Of a stretch of 64,000 nt of DNA, positions 28,279 to 36,568 are shown one piece after another (position 1 is the stretch's first letter; every line of letters starts with the position of its first letter). Under the pieces are notes generated by a model that worked only from the letters and a program-made list of their open reading frames with translations, had not been told where the DNA came from and did no database searches. Location of the stretch: assembly GCF_018614775.1 (NCBI RefSeq), contig NZ_JAGGOF010000001.1, forward strand, positions 1 to 64,000, given 5' to 3'. The translations under genes and the position numbers were made by a program. This DNA is from Pseudomonas fluorescens. GTDB taxonomy: Bacteria > Pseudomonadota > Gammaproteobacteria > Pseudomonadales > Pseudomonadaceae.

Positions 28279-28778
28279 TGGTCATTCACCTTGGCAAGTC
28301 GGTTGGTGATCCCGGTCCGATCAAGGCTCAGGTTCGCTTCAGTCAACTGTCCCCCGGCAACCGGCAGCGTATAGCGCCATCGCGTGTGCGGCAGGTCACG
28401 GTAAGCCGCGAGCATGCCAAGGTAACGGCCATCCCCCGTGAGGCTGAGCCGCAGTTCAACGCTTTCACCTGGACGCAATTCCAGCTCTTCGCTGGCAACC
28501 AGATCCGCCGCCAGGGTTTCCCTCGCGCGCTCATATAGGCTGAAGAAGTCTGTGTTCTCAAACGCCACCGGATGCTTGAGTTCGAATAGTCGCACCACCA
28601 ATGGCGACGGCCGTCCATTGAGGTCCGGGTTGAGCTCGTCGCTGGTGGTCAGTGCGAGGTTGAGTTTGGTCATCGCCGAGAAGGGCGACCAGCTGGCGCA
28701 ACCGCTCAATAAAAGCGTTGTGGCGAACGCTGTGAAGACCCAGGAAAAAAACTTCGTGAAGCGAGGCATGGGCGTCAT
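28275..28778 (-). CDS. tssJ: T6SS outer-membrane lipoprotein TssJ
   Basis: A 167-residue lipoprotein with a signal peptide ending TTLLLSGC (Cys27). The mature domain has the TssJ pattern: LTTSDELNPDLNGRPSPLVV, RLFELKHPVAFENTDFFSLY, then a transthyretin-like strand set (RPGESVELRLSLTGDGRYLG, MLAAYRDL). It anchors TssM to the outer membrane. It overlaps tssK and tagH by four bases each. Confidence 0.94.
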   Translation of the reverse strand: MTPMPRFTKFFSWVFTAFATTLLLSGCASWSPFSAMTKLNLALTTSDELNPDLNGRPSPLVVRLFELKHPVAFENTDFFSLYERARETLAADLVASEELELRPGESVELRLSLTGDGRYLGMLAAYRDLPHTRWRYTLPVAGGQLTEANLSLDRTGITNRLAKVNDQ

Positions 28779-29551
28779 CCTTGGCGATCGATATGCAGGG
28801 AGGAAATCAAGCGAACCTGTTCTTCATAGGCTTGAGCGTTTTGCTTGAACCATTGCGCAGTAGTAATTGCCAGGGACTCACGGGCAGCTCTATCGAGGTT
28901 ATTGAGGTTCACGCCCAGCGCATGCCCGAAGCGCCCCCAGAAGCGCTCATCCAGACATTCGCTGGCATCGGATCGGTTCAGCTCCACCCCGGGCGGGACC
29001 TCGACCAGTTCGGGTAACAACAGGTTTTCCATCTCGACACGCGCATAATCCACGCTCCCGCCTCTGTTTGGCGGTAGCGCAGCGGGGGTTATCAGCTCAT
29101 CGATGTCCAGGAAGATGCTCTCCTGCTGATCCAGAAGCTTCAGCGGGTCGAGATCCAGAAAAGCGTTGTCCGGGATAAGGCTGCCACCTGACCTCAGGTG
29201 ACTGGGTCCGGCAGCACCGCGCGCGGAATCGGAGACGAGCCGCACCAGAACTTCGAAATTGCCCAGGATGTAGGCATCTGCGTCCTGTATTCGTACCGGC
29301 TTGCCCTTGGGCAGACGCATCCCACTCTGCCGGTGGGTCGTACCGTTTCCACTGATATCGGTCAGGAAAAACACGCCCTCGCGGGAACTCACCTGTGCGT
29401 GATGCTTGGACAGCAGACGCTGGCGATCGGGAATCACCCAGTCACAGTCCTCACCCCGCCCGATCACACCGCCTGCCGGTCCGAAAGATTTCCGACGTTG
29501 ATGTGCGTTGGTGAGGTGCCCGGGGTTCAGCATCTCGAAAACAAGTTCCAT
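28775..29551 (-). CDS. tagH: T6SS FHA-domain protein TagH (Fha2-like)
   Basis: A 258-residue protein with an N-terminal FHA domain at about residues 20-105 (GGVIGRGEDCDWVIPD, LSKHHAQVSS, FLTDISGNGTTHRQSGMRL), which binds phosphothreonine and links the PpkA/PppA switch to the machine. After an acidic linker, the rest resembles the C-terminal part of TagH (ECLDERFWGRFGHALGVNLN). At 258 residues it is shorter than many TagH proteins. Overlaps tssJ by four bases. Confidence 0.9.
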   Translation of the reverse strand: MELVFEMLNPGHLTNAHQRRKSFGPAGGVIGRGEDCDWVIPDRQRLLSKHHAQVSSREGVFFLTDISGNGTTHRQSGMRLPKGKPVRIQDADAYILGNFEVLVRLVSDSARGAAGPSHLRSGGSLIPDNAFLDLDPLKLLDQQESIFLDIDELITPAALPPNRGGSVDYARVEMENLLLPELVEVPPGVELNRSDASECLDERFWGRFGHALGVNLNNLDRAARESLAITTAQWFKQNAQAYEEQVRLISSLHIDRQG

Positions 29552-29710
29552 CTATAGAAGCTCCTGGGGGTCACTGCCACGATTGACCGCCTGTGGGTCG
29601 CCCAGAGGGCGATAATCGCTGTCGTTGAATGTGTAATTGCCGGTGCAACCGCCGAGGCTGCATGACAGGACAAGGGTCAACAGGACAATTGACCATGAAC
29701 AGACAGACAT
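29552..29710 (-). CDS. Small T6SS-associated lipoprotein (position of PA1664/orfX)
   Basis: A 52-residue putative lipoprotein: hydrophobic MSVCSWSIVLLTLVLSCSL, lipobox LGGC, then the short mature tail TGNYTFNDSDYRPLGDPQAV. It lies directly before tagH, with its stop touching the tagH start region, and holds the place of the small gene between sfa2 and fha2 in the P. aeruginosa H2-T6SS. The ATG at 29710 has GGAGA just upstream and gives a proper lipoprotein; a longer ORF from 29785 is unlikely. Role unknown. Confidence 0.7.
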   Translation of the reverse strand: MSVCSWSIVLLTLVLSCSLGGCTGNYTFNDSDYRPLGDPQAVNRGSDPQELL

Positions 29711-29768
29711 GAAGTTCTCCAGAGGCTGGTGGGCGGAGCTGGCATGGGTACGTAGGAAAAGAGCAGGA

Positions 29769-31286
29769 TCAATCATCGAAATCACTGCGCTGAATTTTCA
29801 GGCGTTCAAGGCGGTAAAGCAGTGTGCGCAGTGGCAGGCCCAGTTCTCGGGCGGTACGCGCCTTGTTGCCGCCGAACTCGCGCAGGCCATCAATCAGAAG
29901 GCTCCGCTCGATCTGCACCATGCGCTCTCTGAGGCTTACACGGCCGCGCTCGGACGGGGGTGAAATGTGCAATCCCAGATGATCGACGAGCAACTCGCTG
30001 CCCTCGCACAGCAGCACGGCCCTTTCTACGATGCTTTTGAGCTCACGGACGTTTCCGGGGAAACCATAGGCCGCCAGATGGTCAAGCGCCGCATCCGACC
30101 AGCGCAGCGGATCACGCTTCAAGAGCGCGCATGCCTTGTCAGCGAAGTGCCGCGCCAGTTCGATGATGTCGCCGTCGCGCTGCCGTAGTGCCGGCAATTG
30201 GATCGGAAACTGTGCGAGGCGGTAGTACAGGTCTTCGCGGAACTTGCCCTCCTCCATTAACTGCTTCAGGTCGCGATGGGTAGCGGCAATGATGCGCACA
30301 TCGACGTTGTGCGTTTCGTTGGACCCCAGTGGACGGATTTCACCCTCCTGCAACACTCGCAGCAGCTTGGCTTGGAGGGACAATGGCATGTCACCGATTT
30401 CATCGAGCAACAAGGTACCTCCATGAGCTGCGTCGAACAGCCCGATACGGTCCCGGTCAGCGCCGGTAAAGGCACCTTTGCGATAGCCGAAAAGCTCACT
30501 TTCCAGCAAGTTCTCGGGCACTGCCGCGCAGTTTTGCACCACAAGCGCCTTGGCCCGACGCTGTCCAGAGTCGTGGATGGCGCGCGCCACTACCTCCTTG
30601 CCGGTACCGGTCTCCCCCCGCAACAGGATGGTATAGGGGCTATGCACGACCTTACTGATCATTGAGCAGGTCTTGCGCATCGCTGCACTCTTGCCGATCA
30701 GGCCGTAGTCATTGGCACTCGGCAGGCTCCTGTTGATAGGCAGGGGCTCATCGCAAGGACGGTGCAGGCGCTGCAACAGATGGAGCTGGCCCAGCACAAA
30801 TGCGCCAAGATGACCCAGGGACTCAGCAAATCCCTGCAAGTCAATGTGCTGATCGCTAGCGCACACCAACACGCCATCAGCGGTCCCTCGCAGGTTGACG
30901 AGGGGTACACAGAGCACTGATTGCCACGGCGTAGCCCGGTGCGGTAAAAACCGGGTTTCCTGGAGGCTGTCGCTCAACGCGTCAAGGCATACCACACGGT
31001 TCTGGCGCAGGGCGAATTGCAAAAGTTGCTCATCGCTGTAATCGGAAGGCAAGGTTGTCCGGTCACGGAATTGCAAATGGCCTTCCAGGCATTCGGTGTT
31101 CATTTCCAAGTGGATGCGGGTGGCATCAAGCGCGTACAGCTGTACCAGTTCACACCCACAGAGTTGCGCCACACCCTGGGCGAAATCCCCTACCAGCACT
31201 GCTCCGTCCACCAAGCGCGAAAGCCTGGAAAACTGCGTTAAAAGCGCTTGAGCATAGTCAAGGGGTTGCGGAACACTCTCGAACAT
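29769..31286 (-). CDS. Sigma-54-dependent activator of the T6SS cluster (Sfa2-like)
   Basis: A 505-residue enhancer-binding protein. An N-terminal GAF-like domain (about 20-170) is followed by the AAA+ domain with Walker A GETGTGK (224-230), the sigma-54 contact loop GAFTGA (271-276) and LLLDEIGDMPL, and a Fis-type helix-turn-helix at the C-terminus (GGNKARTARELGLPLRTLLY). There is no response-regulator receiver domain. The ATG at 31286 was preferred to the GTG at 31310 because GAGGTGA lies six bases upstream. Its position matches sfa2 of the H2-T6SS. Confidence 0.9.
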   Translation of the reverse strand: MFESVPQPLDYAQALLTQFSRLSRLVDGAVLVGDFAQGVAQLCGCELVQLYALDATRIHLEMNTECLEGHLQFRDRTTLPSDYSDEQLLQFALRQNRVVCLDALSDSLQETRFLPHRATPWQSVLCVPLVNLRGTADGVLVCASDQHIDLQGFAESLGHLGAFVLGQLHLLQRLHRPCDEPLPINRSLPSANDYGLIGKSAAMRKTCSMISKVVHSPYTILLRGETGTGKEVVARAIHDSGQRRAKALVVQNCAAVPENLLESELFGYRKGAFTGADRDRIGLFDAAHGGTLLLDEIGDMPLSLQAKLLRVLQEGEIRPLGSNETHNVDVRIIAATHRDLKQLMEEGKFREDLYYRLAQFPIQLPALRQRDGDIIELARHFADKACALLKRDPLRWSDAALDHLAAYGFPGNVRELKSIVERAVLLCEGSELLVDHLGLHISPPSERGRVSLRERMVQIERSLLIDGLREFGGNKARTARELGLPLRTLLYRLERLKIQRSDFDD

Positions 31287-31296
31287 CGCACTCACC

Positions 31297-31359
31297 TCAA
31301 CTGAACTCACACGCTACGCTGGCATAGGGACTGCACTGCTGAAGGTCTACGTGGGTCAT
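31297..31359 (-). pseudogene. Possible clpV/tssH deletion remnant (20 codons)
   Basis: Directly after the tssG stop, AGGAAAGGA and an ATG at 31359 open a 20-codon ORF, MTHVDLQQ followed by CSPYASVACEFS and TGA. The first eight residues fit the start of one group of ClpV/TssH proteins (M-x-x-V-D-L-Q-Q, from memory). The TGA at 31299-31297 overlaps GAGGTGA, the sfa ribosome binding site, as a true upstream gene in this operon would. A clpV gene belongs exactly here in H2-type clusters. I infer an in-frame loss of almost the whole gene. It could instead be a chance ORF. Confidence 0.5.
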
Positions 31360-31370
31360 GTCATCCTTTC

Positions 31371-32372
31371 CTAATGAGTTTTACTGCCAAGAGTCACCAC
31401 GCCGTCCGCGCGCTCATGACCCAGCCAACTGGTCCATCCCAGCCGACAAGCGTTCTGTTCTCCAATGCGCAGAGCTCGGATTTCCTGCCTGCGCAGGGAT
31501 AGGCGAATGTCGTATTCGAGGGGATCGCGCAGAGTGAAACGCACGAGCGAGCACAGCGGCTGGTAATTGCTGCCGATGGGAAGGAATTCGTGGAAGCGTT
31601 GCCAATCCAGCTCAGAAATATGGATTCGGAACTTGCCACTGCGGTCGCGTACCCTTTCACCGAGCACGAGATCGTGGCTCAACAGGCTGTTGGCGCTCCC
31701 CAGGCGACTGCGCTGCTCGTCGAGGATGTCCACCCGGCGCTCGATACATTGTTCGAGGTACAGTTCAGCGTGCTTGAAGTAGTAACGCAGTACGGCTTCG
31801 ATCAGTGCGGCTGAATGAGCACGCAGGCTCAGTAGGCCCAGGTAAGGCAGCAGACGCTTCCAGTTCAGTTGGTTGGCCTTGCGAATTGTTTCTCCACCCA
31901 GGCCGATCAGCGCAAACAACTGTTCCGAAAATGGATCTCGAGCACCGTGCTGAAAACTTGCGCAGTAACGGTACTTGCGCCAGATCGGCAGCATCAGTCG
32001 TTGGAGACGATGGTGGAACACGTCGAGGAAATCGCGAGTCGAGCTATTCTCATCACTCAAAGCCTGCTCGCCATAGAACGCCGGTAGCGGCGAACCTGCG
32101 CCCACGAGGGTGATCAGGTTCAAGCGCAGACGTGCGCGCACCTTTCCGTGCTCCTCGAAAAACTCTACGCGCTCGATATCGCTGGCCGGGAAACCCAGGC
32201 CTGGATTGGCCTGGAATTCCAACCGCTCATACAGCTCTTCATCATCCAGGTTTGGATGGGCCTCACGCAGCCGATCAATGACCAGCAGCACGGCCTGAAA
32301 CAGCGAGTACTCGCGTATCTCTCGTGTCAGCACGCTTATAGAAGCGGCTGCTGGCCCATGCGGGGTGTCCAT
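31371..32372 (-). CDS. tssG: T6SS baseplate subunit TssG
   Basis: A 333-residue TssG, which with two TssF copies forms the baseplate wedge. YSLFQAVLLVIDRLREAHPN near residue 22, GAGSPLPAFYGEQAL and the FLDVFHHRLQRLMLPIWRKY stretch are standard for the family, and SRLGSANSLLSHDLVLGERV for its later part. The start overlaps the end of tssF by 37 bases, normal for this pair. In H2-type clusters clpV would follow; here only a 20-codon ORF does. Confidence 0.94.
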   Translation of the reverse strand: MDTPHGPAAASISVLTREIREYSLFQAVLLVIDRLREAHPNLDDEELYERLEFQANPGLGFPASDIERVEFFEEHGKVRARLRLNLITLVGAGSPLPAFYGEQALSDENSSTRDFLDVFHHRLQRLMLPIWRKYRYCASFQHGARDPFSEQLFALIGLGGETIRKANQLNWKRLLPYLGLLSLRAHSAALIEAVLRYYFKHAELYLEQCIERRVDILDEQRSRLGSANSLLSHDLVLGERVRDRSGKFRIHISELDWQRFHEFLPIGSNYQPLCSLVRFTLRDPLEYDIRLSLRRQEIRALRIGEQNACRLGWTSWLGHERADGVVTLGSKTH

Positions 32373-34123
32373 TGGTACACCTCTCCCTGTGTGCTGTTCA
32401 CCCGCAGCTCGTGGTACGAATTAAGGCTGGCATAAAGCGCGAAGAATTCGTTGAGAACCGAGGCGAAGACGAACAGATCACCTTCGCCGATATAACCCTG
32501 TGGATCGACGGTGAGTTCCGTGCGCAACCCGCGGACCGGCAGCCCACGGTGCAGCCGGTCGACGTGCTGGTGCCTGATCGACTTGAGCCCGCTCAGCAAG
32601 CGCTTGCTGACCTTCTCGGTTTGCTCGTCGTAGTACCGCGGAAAGTCGTAGCTTTCGAGGATCACCTTGAGCGCATCGACATCCGCCAGTGACAGGTAGT
32701 TGAGCGACATGTTGCTGATCAGCTTCCAGAGAAAGTCGCTATTGAGTGGGGGCGCGAAACTCGGCGTGACCGGGCCGATGTTGCGGAAACCGAGCGCTTC
32801 AGGGGTTTTTTCACCAGGTTGATTGATATCACCGGGCCTGAGTTGGCGCGGCAGATCCAGATTGGTGCACATCAGCTCGATTGACAGCGTTTCATAGGGC
32901 TGAGCGTGTTGAATACCGAAAGCCAGACAGGTATCGAGGCGGCTGTTCAACAAGGAGGGTCGCTGGCGAACGCTGTAATACGGCCGGCTGTGGGGTACAT
33001 CAAAACTTGAATCGTGCTCAAAGGATTCGAACGGTACATAGGTCTGATAACCCAGGCCGCCAGGGTTCCAGCCGGTAACGCTCTCTACCGAATAGACCCC
33101 GCAGTGTTCAGAGTCGTAATGGGCCGGTAACAGCCGATATTCGTCCTGTTTGCCATCCAGGCGGATCGGCTGGGCATCATGCTTGAATAGATTGACGATC
33201 GGTGTGCAATAAAGCTTTACGTTATCCAGCGTTGGACGCATCCGCTCAATGCTGCTTTTGCCGATCTCGAAGCGCAGATCCAGACCACGCATCCGTTTGA
33301 GGCTGCTCAAGGGCAATGCGTTGAACACGTCCAGGCCATCGACATCGACGAACAGGAACTTGTCCTGGAAAGCGAAATACTCCTGCAGGTAGCGATAGCC
33401 GCGAAAGGTATTCAGCGGATACGGGATCAACGCTTCCTCTTCGGCAAACCCTACCGGCTGGACACGGGCGGCTGGGATCCTGAACGTCATGGGACTGCTA
33501 TCTTCGACGCGGAGGGGTTCGCCAGCACCGTCCAGCGGGATCAGTTCGATGCTTTCAAGGTTACGTACCAGGCTGAGATAGAGCATCTGGCTGATATAAC
33601 GCTCGCCGGTGAAATGCAAACGCAACCGGCTCAACTGCAACTCCCCCAAGTGGCCGTTACAATGCATCTCCAAGCGCAGGCTCAACAATGACCCGTTTCC
33701 CTTGACCGAATAACTCAACCCGGTCAGCTCCAGTGCCAGGACGTCGGTTGGGTAGCAAGTCAGAAACTGGCAACGCACGCCCTGAACGGGCTTGCTTTCG
33801 ACCGGCGTATTCCGTTCCACCCGCAGGGCGGGTCCGGAGCGTGACAACGCATCGAACTGCAAAATACTGAAAGCCGGCAACGGCCGCATATAGTTCGGCC
33901 AAAGCAGTTGCATCAGCGAATGGCTCAGTTCCGGCAACTGGTCATCAAGTTTTTCACGCAGTCGCCCGGTCAGAAAGGCAAAGCCTTCCAGCAACCGTTC
34001 TACATCCGGGTCCCGCCCCGCCTGCCCCAGAAAGGGCGCCAACGCCGGATTCCGTTCGGCGAAACGTCGACCCAACTGACGAAGCGCCGTCAGCTCGCTC
34101 TGGTAGTAATAGTTAAACGACAT
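32336..34123 (-). CDS. tssF: T6SS baseplate subunit TssF
   Basis: A 595-residue TssF, the main wedge protein. The N-terminus YYQSELTALRQLGRRFAERN, PALAPFLGQAGRDPDVERLL and EGFAFLTGRLREKLDDQLPE is diagnostic, and the C-terminus runs through VDRLHRGLPVRGLRTELTVD. Full length. It follows tssE by six bases and overlaps tssG. Confidence 0.95.
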   Translation of the reverse strand: MSFNYYYQSELTALRQLGRRFAERNPALAPFLGQAGRDPDVERLLEGFAFLTGRLREKLDDQLPELSHSLMQLLWPNYMRPLPAFSILQFDALSRSGPALRVERNTPVESKPVQGVRCQFLTCYPTDVLALELTGLSYSVKGNGSLLSLRLEMHCNGHLGELQLSRLRLHFTGERYISQMLYLSLVRNLESIELIPLDGAGEPLRVEDSSPMTFRIPAARVQPVGFAEEEALIPYPLNTFRGYRYLQEYFAFQDKFLFVDVDGLDVFNALPLSSLKRMRGLDLRFEIGKSSIERMRPTLDNVKLYCTPIVNLFKHDAQPIRLDGKQDEYRLLPAHYDSEHCGVYSVESVTGWNPGGLGYQTYVPFESFEHDSSFDVPHSRPYYSVRQRPSLLNSRLDTCLAFGIQHAQPYETLSIELMCTNLDLPRQLRPGDINQPGEKTPEALGFRNIGPVTPSFAPPLNSDFLWKLISNMSLNYLSLADVDALKVILESYDFPRYYDEQTEKVSKRLLSGLKSIRHQHVDRLHRGLPVRGLRTELTVDPQGYIGEGDLFVFASVLNEFFALYASLNSYHELRVNSTQGEVYQWTPRMGQQPLL

Positions 34124-34129
34124 GAGTGG

Positions 34130-34540
34130 CTATCCTTGTCTGACCTTGACCTGACCGCTGCCATCCAGGCATCCGATGAAACTGACCTGCCGCTTGAAAC
34201 CCTTCACATCCAGCAAACCGTCGATATTGAAGGACAGCCAAAGCTGATCGGCACTGCTCGGCATCGATGTGACGCAAACATTGCTGAGCCGCGGTTCGTA
34301 GGCCTCAATGAAGCCTTCAATCGCGTAACGGGCTTGGCTCCTTGCGTCATGCAGGCTCAAGCGCATGTCATTGAGTTCTGGCAACCCGTAATCGGGTAAC
34401 GTCGATACGCTACCTGCACGGACGCTGAGCATCTTGGCCAGATGTGCAACCACGGATGCGGTGGCGCACATCTCGGTACTCCACCCCCTGCGCGTTTCGA
34501 CCTCACCAGCCAGGCGCTCGAAAAGGCTGCCGTAGGACAT
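34130..34540 (-). CDS. tssE: T6SS baseplate subunit TssE (gp25-like)
   Basis: A 136-residue gp25-like protein that nucleates the sheath on the baseplate. SLFERLAGE is at the N-terminus, SVSTLPDYGLPELNDMRLSL near residue 44, and a gp25 domain with FIEAYEPRLSNVCVT. The EPR triad typical of gp25 proteins is present. It lies eight bases after tssC. Confidence 0.92.
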   Translation of the reverse strand: MSYGSLFERLAGEVETRRGWSTEMCATASVVAHLAKMLSVRAGSVSTLPDYGLPELNDMRLSLHDARSQARYAIEGFIEAYEPRLSNVCVTSMPSSADQLWLSFNIDGLLDVKGFKRQVSFIGCLDGSGQVKVRQG

Positions 34541-34548
34541 GACCGCAC

Positions 34549-36024
34549 TTACGCCCTGTCCAGTTTGCCAACCAATGACAGGGTGAAATCAGCGCCCATG
34601 TACTTGAAATGAGGGCGCACGTTCAGGCCAACGCGATACCACCCTGGCTCACCGTCTACATCACTGACGACGATCTTTGCCGCACGCAATGGACGACGGC
34701 CGCGGACTTCAGCACTTGGGTTTTCCTGGTCAGCGACGTACTGACGGATCCAGTTGTTGAGCTCTCGTTCCAGATCCATGCGCTCTTTCCACGTTCCCAA
34801 CTGCTCCCGCTGTATAACCTTCAAGTAATGAGCAAGACGATTGACGACCATCATGTAGGGCAACTGAGTGCCCAGCTTGTAGTTCAGCTCAGCCTGTTTG
34901 TCCTCGGCACTATTGCCGAATAGCTTCGGCTTCTGAACAGAGTTGGCAGAGAAAAACGCGGCGTTATCGCTTCCTTTGCGCATGGTGAGGGAGATGAACC
35001 CTTCCGCCGCCAACTCGTATTCGCGTCGATCGGAAACCAACACCTCGGTTGGTATCTTGGTTTCGATTTCGCCCATACTTGCGAAATGGTGAAGAGGTAA
35101 ATCCTCAACGGCCCCGCCGCTTTGTGGCCCGACAATGTTGGGACACCAGCGGAACTTGGCAAAACTGTCGGTCAGACATGTGCCAAATGCATACGCAGCA
35201 TTGCCCCACAGATAGTGCTCGTGGCTATTGGCAACAGTCTCCTTGTACACAAACGATTTGACCGGATTTTCTTCTGGATCATAAGGGAGGCGTAACAGGA
35301 AGCGCGGCATCGTCAATCCGACATAACGGGCATCTTCCGAATGGCGAAAACTTTGCCATTTGGCAAATTGCGGGCCTTCGAAGTGATCTTTCAGATCCTT
35401 GAGGTCTGGCAAGCCAGCGAAGCTTTCCAAGCCAAAGAATTCAGGACCGGCAGCGGCGATAAATGGTGCATGGGACATGCAAGCTATGCTGGATACGTAC
35501 TGCATGAGTTTTACGTCCGGCGAGCTTGGCGACATGGCGTAATCAGCAAGGATCGCGCCTACCGGTTGCCCACCAAACTGCCCGTACTCCGCAGCGTAGA
35601 TATGTTTATACAGGCCTGACTGCGTGACCTCCGGCGAATCCTCAAAATCGTCCAGCAGATCGTTCTTGGAGACGCTGAGCATTTCAATTTTGATGTTTTC
35701 GCGGAAGTTGGTACGCGCAACCAGCAACTGCAAGCCGCGCCATGAGGATTCCAACGCCTGGAAATCCGGGTTGTGCAGAATCTCGTCTATCTGACGGCTG
35801 AGTTTGGCATCGATCTCGGCGATCATGCGATCAACCATGGCCTTCTTGACCGGCTCGCCCCTGTTCTGTGGCTTGAGTAACTCCTTGATGAATGCCGAAA
35901 CCCCGCGCTTGGCGATGTCATAGGCCTCGTCGTCTGGAGACAGGCGGGTTTCGGTGATGATGCTGTCGAGAATGCTGTACTCAACTTTTTCACTGGTCTT
36001 CTGCTGCGCTACGCTACTGCTCAT
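34549..36024 (-). CDS. tssC: T6SS sheath large subunit TssC (VipB)
   Basis: A 491-residue TssC that polymerises with TssB into the contractile sheath. LQALESSWRGL-like text (FQALESSWRGLQLLVARTNF), SQSGLYKHIYAAEYGQFGG-type sequence near residue 140 and the C-terminal SAEVRGRRPLRAAKIVVSDV, GEPGWYRVGLNVRPHFKYMG are family signatures. Strong AAGGAGG before the ATG fits its need for high output. Confidence 0.96.
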   Translation of the reverse strand: MSSSVAQQKTSEKVEYSILDSIITETRLSPDDEAYDIAKRGVSAFIKELLKPQNRGEPVKKAMVDRMIAEIDAKLSRQIDEILHNPDFQALESSWRGLQLLVARTNFRENIKIEMLSVSKNDLLDDFEDSPEVTQSGLYKHIYAAEYGQFGGQPVGAILADYAMSPSSPDVKLMQYVSSIACMSHAPFIAAAGPEFFGLESFAGLPDLKDLKDHFEGPQFAKWQSFRHSEDARYVGLTMPRFLLRLPYDPEENPVKSFVYKETVANSHEHYLWGNAAYAFGTCLTDSFAKFRWCPNIVGPQSGGAVEDLPLHHFASMGEIETKIPTEVLVSDRREYELAAEGFISLTMRKGSDNAAFFSANSVQKPKLFGNSAEDKQAELNYKLGTQLPYMMVVNRLAHYLKVIQREQLGTWKERMDLERELNNWIRQYVADQENPSAEVRGRRPLRAAKIVVSDVDGEPGWYRVGLNVRPHFKYMGADFTLSLVGKLDRA

Positions 36025-36027
36025 GGA

Positions 36028-36537
36028 TCAGCCTCCTTGGCAAATGGGATCAGCTTTCAGGCCCAGCTCGCCCAGTACGCGAACACGGGATTCACCAGCC
36101 ATCAGCACGCCTTCGATTGCTTTTCGGAATGCAGGCGCATTACCCAATGGCCCTTTGAGGGCTACCAGCGCGTCGCGCAATTCCATCAGCTTCTTCAGTT
36201 CAGGCACTTGCTCGACCAGGCTGGCCGGGTTGAAGGCGCTCATCGAGTTGATGCGCAACTGCACGGTTAACGCTTGCGTTTCGCTTTCTTCCTGCAGACG
36301 GTTTGGCACGCTCAGCGTCAGGGTCAACTCCTGCTTGGCCAGCACCTCATCGAACGTCATCTTGTCGATGCTGATCGGCTTACGATCCTCAACGTTGCGC
36401 TCGTCCTTGCGGTGGGTGTAATCACCGATTGCCAACAGCTTCAGCGGCAGTTCAATTTCTTCCTGAGCCCCACCGGTAGCGGGCTTGAACGTGACGTTGA
36501 TACGCTCTTTGGGCGCTACAGAGCCTTCTTTGGCCAT
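36028..36537 (-). CDS. tssB: T6SS sheath small subunit TssB (VipA)
   Basis: A 169-residue TssB. Its start MAKEGSVAPKERINVTFKPA and LPLKLLAIGDYTHRKDERN, then VQLRINSMSAFNPASLVEQV and the C-terminal LRDALVALKGPLGNAPAFRK match the family. In ClpV-dependent systems the C-terminal part of the sheath presents the ClpV-binding helix, so this gene is worth comparing given the absent clpV. The ATG at 36537 has AAGGA seven bases upstream; a longer reading frame upstream is spurious. Confidence 0.95.
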   Translation of the reverse strand: MAKEGSVAPKERINVTFKPATGGAQEEIELPLKLLAIGDYTHRKDERNVEDRKPISIDKMTFDEVLAKQELTLTLSVPNRLQEESETQALTVQLRINSMSAFNPASLVEQVPELKKLMELRDALVALKGPLGNAPAFRKAIEGVLMAGESRVRVLGELGLKADPICQGG

Positions 36538-36568
36538 GATTTTTTCCTTGAGATTTTGACCCTGAGGC

